Notes under the pieces: model-generated
Told to the model about the DNA's origin: nothing
The model's database searches: none
Seen by the model: the letters and a program-made list of their open reading frames with translations, nothing else
Position numbers and translations under genes: made by a program
Part shown: positions 25,499-34,554 of the stretch, piece after piece
Layout of the letters: every line of letters begins with the position of its first letter
How positions within the stretch are numbered: position 1 is the first letter of the stretch
NCBI RefSeq assembly: GCF_000368625.1
Contig: NZ_KB849576.1
Coordinates: 1 to 64,000 of the forward strand
Reading direction: 5' to 3'
Source: Acinetobacter schindleri CIP 107287
Lineage (GTDB): Bacteria > Pseudomonadota > Gammaproteobacteria > Pseudomonadales > Moraxellaceae
DNA: 64,000 bases

Positions 25499-26446
25499 AG
25501 CTGAATGCTGAGCAGCTTTGAGCTTTTCAGTAATTTCTTCCAGCGGTTTTACCCGTTTTACTTCATCCCACAGCGACTTCGCTTCAGGATAATGCTTGGA
25601 CATCATGCCGAGCCACTGCTTATAACGACCGACCATATTCATTTCTTTTTTATAGGAACCATTCAGAAAACGAATTTGCAGACCAAGCAGTTCGTTCCAG
25701 CTAATGAGTGGATCATCACTATTTTTACGGATACATTGAGTCAAATCAGGCGTCGTTACTGCACCGCGTCCAATCATCAGATCTTCACATCCAGATTCCA
25801 GCTGACATTGCTTGGCATCCGCATTTGTCCAGATTTCACCATTAGCAATGACATTAATCTTTAAAGCTTCACGAATCGGTTGCAGCTGGTCCCAGAATGC
25901 AGGGGGGGTATAGCCATCCGCTTTAGTCCGTGCATGCACTGTTACCCAGGCAGCACCAGCATCTTCAATGGCATGGGCATTTTCCAGCATAAAGTTACGG
26001 TCCATATAGCCAAGCCGCATTTTTGCAGATACCGGAATATGTGCAGGAACCGCATCACGCACTGCTTTCACCAGCTCATACACGACTTCTGGCTCATCCA
26101 GCAGCACTGAACCGCCACGATGACGGTTGACGGTTTTAGCCGGACAGCCAAAATTCATATCAATTGCGGGTGCCCCCATAGCAGCAACTTTGACTGCGTT
26201 GGCTGCCAGCATTTCCGGATTATTCCCCAAGAACTGTACATGTACCGGTGTACCGGCTGCAGTTTTACCTTCATTTAGGAGTTCAGGGCAATAATTATAG
26301 TAAACATGGTCCGGCAGCAGCGAATCTGTGACACGAATAAACTCGGTCACACACCAGTCAAAGCTTCCGACGGATGTCAGTACATCGCGCATAATCGGGT
26401 CCGTTAAGCCTTCCATGGGTGCAAGAACAAGTTTCAACGTGTTCAC
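25487..26446 (-). CDS. dusC: tRNA-dihydrouridine(16) synthase DusC
   Basis: 319 residues, FMN-dependent TIM barrel reducing uridine in the D-loop of tRNA. DusC rather than DusA or DusB by the N-terminal LAPMEGLTDPIMRDVL and CVTEFIRVTDSLLP and by the C-terminal RYKQWLGMMSKHYPEA helix. Conserved catalytic block MNFGCPAKTVNRHRGGSVLL, plus VHARTKADGY and VIANGEIW. Confidence 0.94.
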   Translation of the reverse strand: MNTLKLVLAPMEGLTDPIMRDVLTSVGSFDWCVTEFIRVTDSLLPDHVYYNYCPELLNEGKTAAGTPVHVQFLGNNPEMLAANAVKVAAMGAPAIDMNFGCPAKTVNRHRGGSVLLDEPEVVYELVKAVRDAVPAHIPVSAKMRLGYMDRNFMLENAHAIEDAGAAWVTVHARTKADGYTPPAFWDQLQPIREALKINVIANGEIWTNADAKQCQLESGCEDLMIGRGAVTTPDLTQCIRKNSDDPLISWNELLGLQIRFLNGSYKKEMNMVGRYKQWLGMMSKHYPEAKSLWDEVKRVKPLEEITEKLKAAQHSAKNP

Positions 26447-26647
26447 CTGTGAATTTGAAAAACGGTGTTATACGGCTTTTTCGCCTGAATGTCCAGGCAG
26501 TTTAAATTTCATGCTTATAAAGGGAGGGAGCGTGAGAATGGATTTAGTACATATCGATAGAACGACTGTCTTCAGCACAATAAAATAATAGAGTTTTACA
26601 TATTGATGGCTATATTGAAAAGAATAATAAATCTTCAGGATGGCAGT

Positions 26648-27412
26648 ATGGAACAGCCTCATTTCAAGGATTATTTCTCCCAGCAGTCACAAGACTACGC
26701 TTTATTTCGTCCACATTATCCAGACATGTTGGGCAAGATATTGTCAGAGCTGTCACCTGATATACAACTGGCTCTAGACGTTGATTGTGGTTCAGGGCAG
26801 TTTTCAGAGGTCTTGGCAAATTACTTCGATCAAGTGATTGCAATTGATGGCAGTGCTGAACAGCTTGCCCAAGCCAAGTCTCATCCAAAAATACAGTATC
26901 TTCAAGCTGCAGCAGAAAATATTCCTCTGGTTGATCAGAGTGTTGATCTGATTTCGGTAGCGCAAGCTGCACATTGGCTGGACCTGGACAAGTTTTATGC
27001 AGAAGTCCAACGTATTGCGAAACCAAATGCCATTCTGGCTTTGATTACTTATGGTGTTTTTAATGTTGATGAGGAGCATTTGAATCATTATTTCAGGCAT
27101 TTTTATGAAGTGACACTTGCATCATACTGGCCACCAGAACGTCATCATGTAGATGAAGGTTATCAAAATCTGGCATTTCCATTCCAAGAAATTTCAATTT
27201 CGTCCCCTGTGCTGCAAGTTGAATGGAACTTTTACTAGCTGATTGGTTATATGAGTACCTGGTCAGCTGTTAAAGTAGCCACTAAAGCTTTGGGACATAA
27301 CCCACTCAATATACTGGCAGATACCATGTTATCCGAATGGGAAGATCCGGAATTGCCCAGAGTCATCCGCTGGCCCCTGTCGGTACGGGTAGGCAGAGTA
27401 AATCCAGATTAA
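26648..27412 (+). pseudogene. class I SAM methyltransferase, interrupted by one amber stop
   Basis: The reading frame from ATG 26648 (MEQPHFKDYFSQQSQDYALF; AGGA 7 nt upstream) runs to a TAG at 27236-27238 and then continues open in the same frame to TAA at 27410. The part after the stop (LIGYMSTWSAVKVA, RVIRWPLSVRVGRVN) is the expected C-terminal region of this UbiE/type-11 methyltransferase family, so the normal product would be about 254 residues. The lost codon is most simply CAG. SAM motif I reads LALDVDCGSGQ, with Asp where Gly is usual, another sign of decay. Confidence 0.85.
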
Positions 27413-27426
27413 GTTTTGGCAAATAA

Positions 27427-27447
27427 AAAGCCCAGTAGTTGGGCTTA
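27427..27447 (-). terminator. ypjD terminator
   Basis: AAGCCCA / TGGGCTT with a short loop; on the minus strand it is followed by TTTTTATTT, about 30 nt after the ypjD stop. Confidence 0.75.
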
Positions 27448-27478
27448 TGAAAATATTAATTTTAAAAAAATCTTAAAC

Positions 27479-28288
27479 TTACTTATTCAACAACATTTCC
27501 AGCACAAACTTGGAACCGATAAAACCTACAGCCAGCAAACCAAAACCGATTAAAGTAAAACGAACCGCTTTTTGTCCACGCCAGCCAAATTTCCAGTGAC
27601 CAATCAGTAAAGCGCCATAGACCAGCCAGGAAATAATACTAAATGCTGTTTTATGTGCGAGGTGTTGGGCGAAGAAATCATCAATGGTAAAGAAGCCGAA
27701 ACCTAAGGCAATAGTCAGTAGGACAAAACCGGTCATCAGCATATCAAACAGCAATGATTCCATATCCTGATACGATGGTAACAAATTGACCCAGACCCGG
27801 CGTTTCTGTTTTTTCTTGAGTTCACGGTCCTGAAAACGCAGAATCACCGCCTGAATGGTGGCCATCAGCAGCACTGCATAGGCAGATAATGACAGGATAA
27901 TATGAATATCAAGACCAAGCGAGTTCTGCACAATGATTTTGGCTTGTGGGGTAAAAGCAAAGCCTAAAATCAGGCCAGTCGCTGCAACCGGAATACCAAT
28001 CAGATTCAATGGCAAAATAGGGCGATAGGTACTATAAGCCAGACTCAGTAAAAGCATCAGTCCGGAAGTAAACGAAACCAGAACAAAAACATCATAATTT
28101 ATCCCCATCGGGGTGTGCATGTCACCATAAAGAACCATGCCATGTAATACCAGACCAAGAGCGGCCGTGATACCAACAAACCACTGATTTGGAATACGTT
28201 TCGACATTAAATGAACAAACAAATACCAGAAAGATGCGGTATAGGCGACTAATGCCAAAATTGTATAAACCAGAGGGAGGCTAACCAT
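27479..28288 (-). CDS. ypjD: YpjD/CcsA-like inner membrane protein
   Basis: 269 residues with eight predicted membrane helices, cytochrome c assembly (CcsA/CcmC-like) fold. It sits divergently next to ffh as ypjD does in E. coli, and the sequence (GYxDMHTPMGINYDVFVLVSF, LDIHIILSLSAYAVLLMATIQA, LLPSYQDMESLLFDMLMTGF) fits that family. Histidines in LDIHIILSL and AHKTAFSII could bind heme in the family manner. The biochemical role of YpjD is not established. Confidence 0.85.
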   Translation of the reverse strand: MVSLPLVYTILALVAYTASFWYLFVHLMSKRIPNQWFVGITAALGLVLHGMVLYGDMHTPMGINYDVFVLVSFTSGLMLLLSLAYSTYRPILPLNLIGIPVAATGLILGFAFTPQAKIIVQNSLGLDIHIILSLSAYAVLLMATIQAVILRFQDRELKKKQKRRVWVNLLPSYQDMESLLFDMLMTGFVLLTIALGFGFFTIDDFFAQHLAHKTAFSIISWLVYGALLIGHWKFGWRGQKAVRFTLIGFGLLAVGFIGSKFVLEMLLNK

Positions 28289-28426
28289 GTCTAACCTTTT
28301 TAAGGGTGATGAATATTCATTTATATAAATTCGATGCGAACTACAGTATCCTATAGCATTCTATGCATAAATTTTCTATTTTAAGAAACAATTTTTTGCT
28401 CACGGCTATTTTAAGCGGATTTTGCA

Positions 28427-29833
28427 ATGTTTGATACCTTAACAGAACGACTCACGCAGAGTTTAAGAAATGTTACTGGCTCAGGGCAGCTAACCGAAGA
28501 CAATATTAAAGATACGTTACGTGAAGTACGTATGGCACTTCTTGAAGCCGACGTTGCGTTACCTGTAACTCGTGAATTTATCGCGAAAGTTAAGGAAGAA
28601 GCATTGGGCCAGGAAGTGATGACTCAGTTATCTCCAGGCCAGGCCTTCGTCAAGATTGTCTATGACGAATTAACCAAGATGATGGGTGCGGCGAACGAGA
28701 GCCTCGACCTGGCAGCAAAACCACCTGTGGTTGTGCTACTTGCTGGTTTGCAGGGTGCGGGTAAAACCACGACTGCTGCAAAACTTGCACGTTTCTTACA
28801 AGAACGTCAAAAGAAAAAAGTCGCGATGGTGTCTGCCGACGTATACCGTCCAGCAGCGATCAAGCAGCTACAAACGGTTGCGGGTGAAGTAGGTGCGATT
28901 TTCCTTGAATCGAATGCCAATGAACGTCCAATTGATATTGCCAACCGTGCCATCGAACAAGCAAAAATCCAGTTTGCTGATGTCCTGATTGTCGATACCG
29001 CAGGCCGTCTGCATGTCGATGATGACATGATGGATGAGATCAAAGAGTTGCACGCTGCGATTAGCCCAACTGAAACCCTGTTCGTGGTCGATGCCATGAC
29101 TGGTCAGGATGCGGCAAATACTGCAAAAGCCTTCAACGATGCTCTACCTTTGACTGGTGTAATCCTGACCAAGACTGATGGTGATGCTCGGGGTGGTGCA
29201 GCACTTTCTGTTCGTGCCATTACCGGCAAGCCAATCAAGTTCCTGGGGATGGGTGAAAAGCTGGATGCGCTTGAGCCATTCCATCCGGAACGTGTGGCAC
29301 AGCGTATTCTTGGTATGGGTGACGTGCTTTCTCTGGTCGAAGAAGTTGAACGCAAAATCGACAAAGAAAAAGCCGAGAAAATGGCGAAAAAACTGCAAAA
29401 AGGCGGCAGCTTCAACTTTGAAGATATGCTGATGCAGTTTGAGCAAATGAACAAGATGGGTGGCATGATGGGCTTTCTGGATAAACTTCCAGGAATGAGC
29501 AGTGCTGGCCTTCAGGATGCAATTGCTCAAGCCAACCCTGAAAAACAAATCAAGAAAATGGAAGCGATCATCCAGTCTATGACTGTTAAAGAGCGTCGTA
29601 ACCCTGACTTGATGAACCCAAGCCGTAAGAAGCGTATTGCAGCAGGCTGTGGTATGGATGTTGCTGAAGTGAATAAACTGATCAAGCAGCATGCCCAGAT
29701 GGCGAAAATGATGAAGAAATTTGCCAATCCATCAGGTATGGCAAAAATGATGAAGTCACTCGGCGGCTTGCAGAAACAGTTTGGCGGCGGTGGTGGCATG
29801 GGTCCACTGTTCGGCGGCAACGACAAGAAATAA
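28427..29833 (+). CDS. ffh: signal recognition particle protein Ffh
   Basis: 468 residues. SRP GTPase that with 4.5S RNA targets ribosomes to the membrane via FtsY. The N domain occupies about 1-90; the G domain has GLQGAGKTTTAAKLA, VDTAGRL, TKTDGDARGGAALS; and the C-terminal M domain is Met-rich (about 300-450), with the RNA-binding helix NPSRKKRIAAGCGM. The 4.5S RNA gene is not in this window. Confidence 0.98.
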   Translation: MFDTLTERLTQSLRNVTGSGQLTEDNIKDTLREVRMALLEADVALPVTREFIAKVKEEALGQEVMTQLSPGQAFVKIVYDELTKMMGAANESLDLAAKPPVVVLLAGLQGAGKTTTAAKLARFLQERQKKKVAMVSADVYRPAAIKQLQTVAGEVGAIFLESNANERPIDIANRAIEQAKIQFADVLIVDTAGRLHVDDDMMDEIKELHAAISPTETLFVVDAMTGQDAANTAKAFNDALPLTGVILTKTDGDARGGAALSVRAITGKPIKFLGMGEKLDALEPFHPERVAQRILGMGDVLSLVEEVERKIDKEKAEKMAKKLQKGGSFNFEDMLMQFEQMNKMGGMMGFLDKLPGMSSAGLQDAIAQANPEKQIKKMEAIIQSMTVKERRNPDLMNPSRKKRIAAGCGMDVAEVNKLIKQHAQMAKMMKKFANPSGMAKMMKSLGGLQKQFGGGGGMGPLFGGNDKK

Positions 29834-29845
29834 GTTCTTTGTTTA

Positions 29846-29874
29846 AAAAAAGGTGCTTCATGCGCCTTTTTTGC
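29846..29874 (+). terminator. ffh terminator
   Basis: AAAGGTGC / GCGCCTTT with loop TTCAT and T-run directly after ffh. Confidence 0.88.
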
Positions 29875-29975
29875 TTTTTAAGATATACAGTTTAATCAAA
29901 GCATACATTTACTTACCCAATCCTGTCGTTAGCTGAGGCAGACTCTTTAAAAAATGCAAATACAGGAGTAATAAA

Positions 29976-30542
29976 ATGACGCAAGTGATTGTGGTACACG
30001 GCTATACGGCTGGTCCAGATGAAAACTGGTATCCCTGGATTCAGCAAAAAGCTAAGGAAGAACATGTAAGCCTAAAAGTTTTACGACTTGATCCCTCTAC
30101 CACACCTCGGCTGGAAACCTGGCAAAAGCAGATGCAGGAGCAGATAGAAAGCGTCGATGAGAACAGTATCTTTATCGCTCACAGCTTAGGAACTATTGCA
30201 GCTTTGCATTATTTATCTCATAAATTGAAACAACAGAAGATCAAGCAACTCGTACTCATCGCTGGTTTTAATGGTCGACTCGGACGTCTGGAAGAGGTTA
30301 ATCCATTTATTGATGCTGCCCAAATTGACTTTGATTTATTGAAGCAGCAGATTCAGGAACGAGTGGTCATCTACTCTGAAGGTGATGATCGGGTAGCACC
30401 AAAATTTAGTCTGGAGCAGGCAGAAAGTCTGGATGCACAAGTGATTAAGGCTCAGCATTTTGGTCATTTTATTGACTCGCAAGGCTGCACTGAACTGCCT
30501 GAAGTCTGGCAAAGTATTGAACCAAATCTTATACGCCAATAA
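29976..30542 (+). CDS. RBBP9/YdeN-family serine hydrolase
   Basis: 188 residues, small alpha/beta hydrolase. It opens VIVVHGYTAGPDENWYPWI, has nucleophile elbow IFIAHSLGTIAAL with Ser in the family position, and late GDDRVAP and QHFGHFID supplying Asp and His. AGGAG precedes the start. Family members are esterase-like, with natural substrates mostly unknown. A shorter-lived paralogue follows at 30680. Confidence 0.88.
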   Translation: MTQVIVVHGYTAGPDENWYPWIQQKAKEEHVSLKVLRLDPSTTPRLETWQKQMQEQIESVDENSIFIAHSLGTIAALHYLSHKLKQQKIKQLVLIAGFNGRLGRLEEVNPFIDAAQIDFDLLKQQIQERVVIYSEGDDRVAPKFSLEQAESLDAQVIKAQHFGHFIDSQGCTELPEVWQSIEPNLIRQ

Positions 30543-30679
30543 GCGTTTCGAGGCTGAAAGATTAAACTTTACAAAATGGGTGCTAGTGGTCTGGAAATTT
30601 GCTTGAAAGCTTTGTAAAACATGTTAAAACAATGAGCCGGTAGCATCATTATTTTAACAATTAGTATAAGTATACAGCT

Positions 30680-31291
30680 ATGACAAATAAATCAGGAAAC
30701 GTTTATATCATTCATGACTATCAGTCGACCTCTAATGACCATTGGTATCCGTGGTTAAGTCGACAGGTCAAGAAACTTGGTATTGATGCTAAGCGCATCA
30801 TGTTAGCCAATCCATTAGAACCGAAAATGCAAGATTGGCAACAAAGTCTGGCAGTGCAGATCCCGCAAATGGATGCCGATACCATTCTGGTAGCACACGG
30901 GTTGAGCTGCCTGAGTGTGCTGAAATTCGTAGAACAGCACTATCTGACTCACCGTAAAGCTATTCGTGGGGTAGTGATGGTGGCAGGTTTTGATCAGCCG
31001 CTGGTGATGTGGTCAGAACTGAATGATCTAGTGCGCAGTGTAAAACTGGATTTCAAAACACTTTCTAAAAGCTATAAATACGGGGTTATGTACATTTCTA
31101 ACAATGATCCACATGTACCCACTGCCATGTCTTTAAGTCTGGCCCATCGACTTCTCAATACTCAGATTTTTGAAGTCTTGCAGGCCGGACATTTTGAAAA
31201 AACTGATGGTTATGCGGATTTCCCACAGCTACTGGAAGTTATCCACCGGCTGTATGGTCTAAATGAGCTGCAAAATGCTGCAGGCCTTTAA
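30680..31291 (+). CDS. RBBP9-like protein with altered nucleophile
   Basis: 203 residues, a paralogue of the preceding gene ([20 protein letters not shown] aligned to VIVVHGYTAGPDENWYPWI). The nucleophile elbow reads [13 protein letters not shown] where the sister has IFIAHSLGTIAAL, so the catalytic Ser position is Gly and Ser is shifted by two residues. The late AGHFEKTDG keeps the His region. It may be catalytically altered or a binding protein. Its 3' end overlaps the convergent coaX by 53 bp. Confidence 0.82.
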   Translation: MTNKSGNVYIIHDYQSTSNDHWYPWLSRQVKKLGIDAKRIMLANPLEPKMQDWQQSLAVQIPQMDADTILVAHGLSCLSVLKFVEQHYLTHRKAIRGVVMVAGFDQPLVMWSELNDLVRSVKLDFKTLSKSYKYGVMYISNNDPHVPTAMSLSLAHRLLNTQIFEVLQAGHFEKTDGYADFPQLLEVIHRLYGLNELQNAAGL

Positions 31292-31985
31292 GTAACAGGT
31301 CGGGTTCAATCACGGGCTGGAAGGATTGTAAATGCTGTGCAAACAGTGGCGCATCACCACCTGTAAGAATCAGCTGGGCAGGGAAGTCACTTAATACCTT
31401 TTCAATGGTGCTGAGTAGACCGAGCAGAATACCGTGATGTACGGCATCAATGGTATTGCGTCCCGGGCTCAGCTCTTCAAACGCAGCATCTGGAATTTTA
31501 ATGCCTTTGGTATTCTGAATCAGGGCATCTCGCTGTAGATGTAAGTTTGGCAGGATAAAACCCCCCAGATGTTTTTGCCCTTGAGCCAAGTCAATGGTGA
31601 GAGCGGTACCACAGCTAATGACGCAATAGTTTTGTGTATTCGATGTTGCAACTGCCAACACCTGTAACCAACGGTCAATTCCGAGTTGAGCCGGATCATC
31701 ATAACCACAGATCAGGCCTGCATATTCAGCATGAACTTTGGCAAAGATCACTGGAATATTCAGGCGTTTTAGAATTTTCAGGATACGTTCATTATTTTGC
31801 TTATCTAGTACAGAAGAGATTCCCACCTGATGCAAGCCTGATCCCATAAAATGCTGAATCAGACCCAGCAGTAAATCCGCTGGAGACTGTAGATGCATTT
31901 CAGCCGCATGTTCAATGATACGATCTTGTTCCGTGATCCAGTATTTAAGACGTGTATTGCCAATATCCAGCCATAATTTTTTCAT
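31239..31985 (-). CDS. coaX: type III pantothenate kinase
   Basis: 248 residues, ASKHA fold. It phosphorylates pantothenate in coenzyme A synthesis. Motifs: N-terminal [13 protein letters not shown], substrate region [12 protein letters not shown], phosphate-binding [19 protein letters not shown], and LTGGDA. It follows birA by 10 bp on the same strand, the birA-coaX pairing common in proteobacteria. The last about 17 codons overlap the opposite gene. Confidence 0.95.
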   Translation of the reverse strand: MKKLWLDIGNTRLKYWITEQDRIIEHAAEMHLQSPADLLLGLIQHFMGSGLHQVGISSVLDKQNNERILKILKRLNIPVIFAKVHAEYAGLICGYDDPAQLGIDRWLQVLAVATSNTQNYCVISCGTALTIDLAQGQKHLGGFILPNLHLQRDALIQNTKGIKIPDAAFEELSPGRNTIDAVHHGILLGLLSTIEKVLSDFPAQLILTGGDAPLFAQHLQSFQPVIEPDLLLKGLQHFAAHLDHTAGG

Positions 31986-31995
31986 TGATCTTGCC

Positions 31996-32751
31996 TTAGC
32001 TACCAGTCTTTAAACGTAATTGCCCTTGATAAAAGGTCTGAATACCAGATTCAGTCTCAATCTGCACCGCGCCATCTTCCTGAATACCGGCAAAGATACC
32101 GGCATATTGTCCTTGTAGGTCAGTAAATTCCACCTGTTGCTGAATAAAAGCGGCATAATGATTAAAGCGGGCCGCCAGATTGTGGCTGCCATGATTAAAC
32201 CATTGACCCGCCTGTTGAATGGCCTGATAGAGTTCAGCAATCAGCTGGTTGCGTATCACTGTAGCCAGGCCCAGTTCAGAAAGGGAAGTGATCGGCTGAT
32301 CCAATTGTTCTGCTTCAATCGGGGCCAGGTTAATTCCCACACCGACCACTGCCTGATGGGTAGAGATCGGCTCTACCAGAATGCCGCCCCATTTGGCATT
32401 CTGACTATATAAATCATTTGGCCATTTCACTTGCAGATCAAGCTTTTGCAAGCCAGGCATTTGCAGAATATTGAGTGCAACTTCAAGCGCGAGACGACCA
32501 TCAATCGGTATCTCTGTATTCAGCAATGTGCTTAAATAGATATTGCCTTCCGGAGAAATCCATTGGCGTTGACGCTGGCCTCGGCCCTGAGTTTGGGCAC
32601 GACTGCTGACCAATACCTGTCGAATGCCTTTTTGAGCGAGATCCCGGACATCATCATTGGTCGAAGTGGTGACGGGTTTCAGCAACAGGACTTCAGGCAG
32701 TTGTCCTGCATCTTTAAGCAGTTGTTGCAGTTCGCGAGTTTCTATATCCAT
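31996..32751 (-). CDS. birA: biotin--[acetyl-CoA-carboxylase] ligase
   Basis: 251 residues. Attaches biotin to the biotin carboxyl carrier protein. There is no N-terminal winged helix, so it is a ligase-only BirA and not the biotin operon repressor. Catalytic blocks: [38 protein letters not shown] and VGVGINL. The biotinyl-AMP loop reads GRGQRQRQW instead of the usual GRGRRGRxW. Its start is only 27 bp from the divergent TauE gene start. Confidence 0.94.
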   Translation of the reverse strand: MDIETRELQQLLKDAGQLPEVLLLKPVTTSTNDDVRDLAQKGIRQVLVSSRAQTQGRGQRQRQWISPEGNIYLSTLLNTEIPIDGRLALEVALNILQMPGLQKLDLQVKWPNDLYSQNAKWGGILVEPISTHQAVVGVGINLAPIEAEQLDQPITSLSELGLATVIRNQLIAELYQAIQQAGQWFNHGSHNLAARFNHYAAFIQQQVEFTDLQGQYAGIFAGIQEDGAVQIETESGIQTFYQGQLRLKTGS

Positions 32752-32778
32752 CTGAATTTAAACGTGGTAAATGTCGTT

Positions 32779-33588
32779 ATGGAGTTAATCATATATTTGT
32801 TGATTGGTGCAATTGCTGGTTTCACCGCAGGCCTGTTTGGAGTGGGTGGTGGCCTGATTGTTGTGCCGATTCTGTACATTGTATTTACCCAGCTCCAGTA
32901 CGATCCAAGTGTCATCATGCACATGGCAGTGGGAACCTCTTTGGCGACGATTATTGTGACCTCAATCAGTTCGGTCATGGCACATCATCTCAAAGGTGCA
33001 GTACTTTGGCCCGTTTTCCGCAATCTGGCACCTGGTTTGGTGATTGGGTCTTTCCTCGGTGCAGGCATTGCAGACTATTTACCGGGTCAAGGCCTGCAGC
33101 TTCTGATCGGTTTCTTTGCAGTATGGGTAGCTTTACGAATGTTTAGCCGTGCCAATGTCAAGATTGATCCAGCAAGCACACTACCTTCTACGCCAAAACA
33201 AATGGCGACTGGGGCTGGAATTGGTATTGCCTCTGCAATCTTTGGAATTGGCGGCGGCAGTCTGACAGTGCCATTTTTAAACCGTTGTGGCGTAGTGATG
33301 CAAAAAGCCGTAGCGACTTCAGCTGCATGTGGACTCCCCATAGCGATTGCTGGCGCACTCGGATTTATGTGGTTTGGTAAGCAGTCGGATGTTACGGTAC
33401 CGAATACCATTGGCTATATTCATATATATGCTTTTATCGGCATCAGTATCATGAGTTTTTTTACTGCCAAAGTGGGGGCAAAAGTGGCACATCTATTGTC
33501 ACCGGTCATGTTGAAGAAATGTTTTGCGGCCTTATTAAGCGTTGTCGGTAGCTATTTTATTTATCAGGGTGTCAGTGCCTTTCTGTAA
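32779..33588 (+). CDS. TauE/SafE-family transporter
   Basis: 269 residues with about eight membrane helices, two internally repeated halves (GFTAGLFGVGGGLIVVPIL and GIASAIFGIGGGSLTVPFL). The family exports sulfite, sulfoacetate or related anions, or takes up small organic acids; the substrate cannot be assigned here. ATG 32779 begins the usual first helix; a long upstream open frame exists but overlaps birA antisense and is not supported. Confidence 0.9.
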   Translation: MELIIYLLIGAIAGFTAGLFGVGGGLIVVPILYIVFTQLQYDPSVIMHMAVGTSLATIIVTSISSVMAHHLKGAVLWPVFRNLAPGLVIGSFLGAGIADYLPGQGLQLLIGFFAVWVALRMFSRANVKIDPASTLPSTPKQMATGAGIGIASAIFGIGGGSLTVPFLNRCGVVMQKAVATSAACGLPIAIAGALGFMWFGKQSDVTVPNTIGYIHIYAFIGISIMSFFTAKVGAKVAHLLSPVMLKKCFAALLSVVGSYFIYQGVSAFL

Positions 33589-33841
33589 GGTAATTTCTTT
33601 AATGCAGATTTCAGAAAAGAGAGTTTAAGTACTCTCTTTTTCTATTTGATCAATATGTTTATGCTGATAAAGAGAATAAAAACAGAATAAACAACCGCTA
33701 AACTGGTTTATATAGAGGCTGGTTGGCTGCATAGACAGAATATTGTCTGACAATGTCAAAGCATTCCTTTAATAAAATAGGTTAAATAAATGAAAAGTCA
33801 TTCAGCATGACAAGAACTGCATCAATAAAAATAAAGACAGG
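33589..33841. other. spacer with terminator before the GntR gene
   Basis: About 250 bp. A terminator for the TauE gene lies at 33615-33643 (AGAGAGT / ACTCTCT plus T-run). The rest is AT-rich and presumably carries the promoter of the GntR-smc region; I see no further element. Confidence 0.6.
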
Positions 33842-34543
33842 ATGGCCATGCACGAGGAAAAAGCAAACAGCTTGTCTGAGCAGATCGCCAGGCATATCAG
33901 TGAACAGATTATTCGTGGTGAGCTTGTGGAAGGTGAGCGGATCCAGGAACTGAGAATTGCATCAGAACTTGATGTCAGTCGTGGTTCTGTACGCGAAGCA
34001 TTATTATTGCTGGAACGCACCCAGCTCATCGAAATCTACCCGCGCCGCGGTGCCATTGTCTCGGAAATGTCTGCACTGCAAGTTCGTGCCCTGTTTGAAA
34101 TGTGCTGTCTTCTGCTAGGTCAGATCGTACACCGTATGGCTGAAACCTGGCGCCCGCATGAGGCAGAGCGTGTTCAGCTATTATTAGAACAATTAGAAGC
34201 GGAAACCCGTCAAGGTCACACCGAAAAGTTTTATGATTTGATCTTTCAGGGCTTGGCGCAGCAGCAGGACATGGTTGGCAATCCCTATCTGATGCGTTAC
34301 TACCATGAGCTACTGCCTTCACTGCGGCGCAGTTACTTTTTAACCCTGAATATTTCCAAGCGCGAGCTACAGGAATCTTTTGATCTGTTTAAGCTGGTAA
34401 CTGATGCAATTCTGAGCCGAAAATCACATCAGGCCACTTTATTTATGGAAGATTTTTGTCGACACTTGCGCAACCTTGTGTTGGAATCACTAACACGGAT
34501 GAAACAAATTGAACTTGCGTGGGCGAGACGCTCGCGCCGTTAA
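33842..34543 (+). CDS. GntR-family transcriptional regulator
   Basis: 233 residues. Winged-helix domain at about 5-75 (LSEQIARHISEQIIRGELVEGERIQELRIASELDVSRGSVREAL), followed by an all-helical FCD-like effector domain; the FCD metal-ligand pattern is incomplete. ATG 33848 (third codon) has the better AGGA spacing and may be the real start. It ends 11 bp before smc, so it may be co-transcribed with smc-zipA-ligA. Target genes and ligand are unknown. Confidence 0.9.
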   Translation: MAMHEEKANSLSEQIARHISEQIIRGELVEGERIQELRIASELDVSRGSVREALLLLERTQLIEIYPRRGAIVSEMSALQVRALFEMCCLLLGQIVHRMAETWRPHEAERVQLLLEQLEAETRQGHTEKFYDLIFQGLAQQQDMVGNPYLMRYYHELLPSLRRSYFLTLNISKRELQESFDLFKLVTDAILSRKSHQATLFMEDFCRHLRNLVLESLTRMKQIELAWARRSRR

Positions 34544-34554
34544 ATCAGGACATT

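Noticed and set aside
32563..32778. N-terminal extension of the TauE/SafE gene
   Set aside because: It runs antisense through birA and adds residues not found in the family.
34519..34554. Upstream start for smc
   Set aside because: Overlaps the GntR gene end; MRLSSLKLSGFKSFAD is the family start and has its own AGGA.
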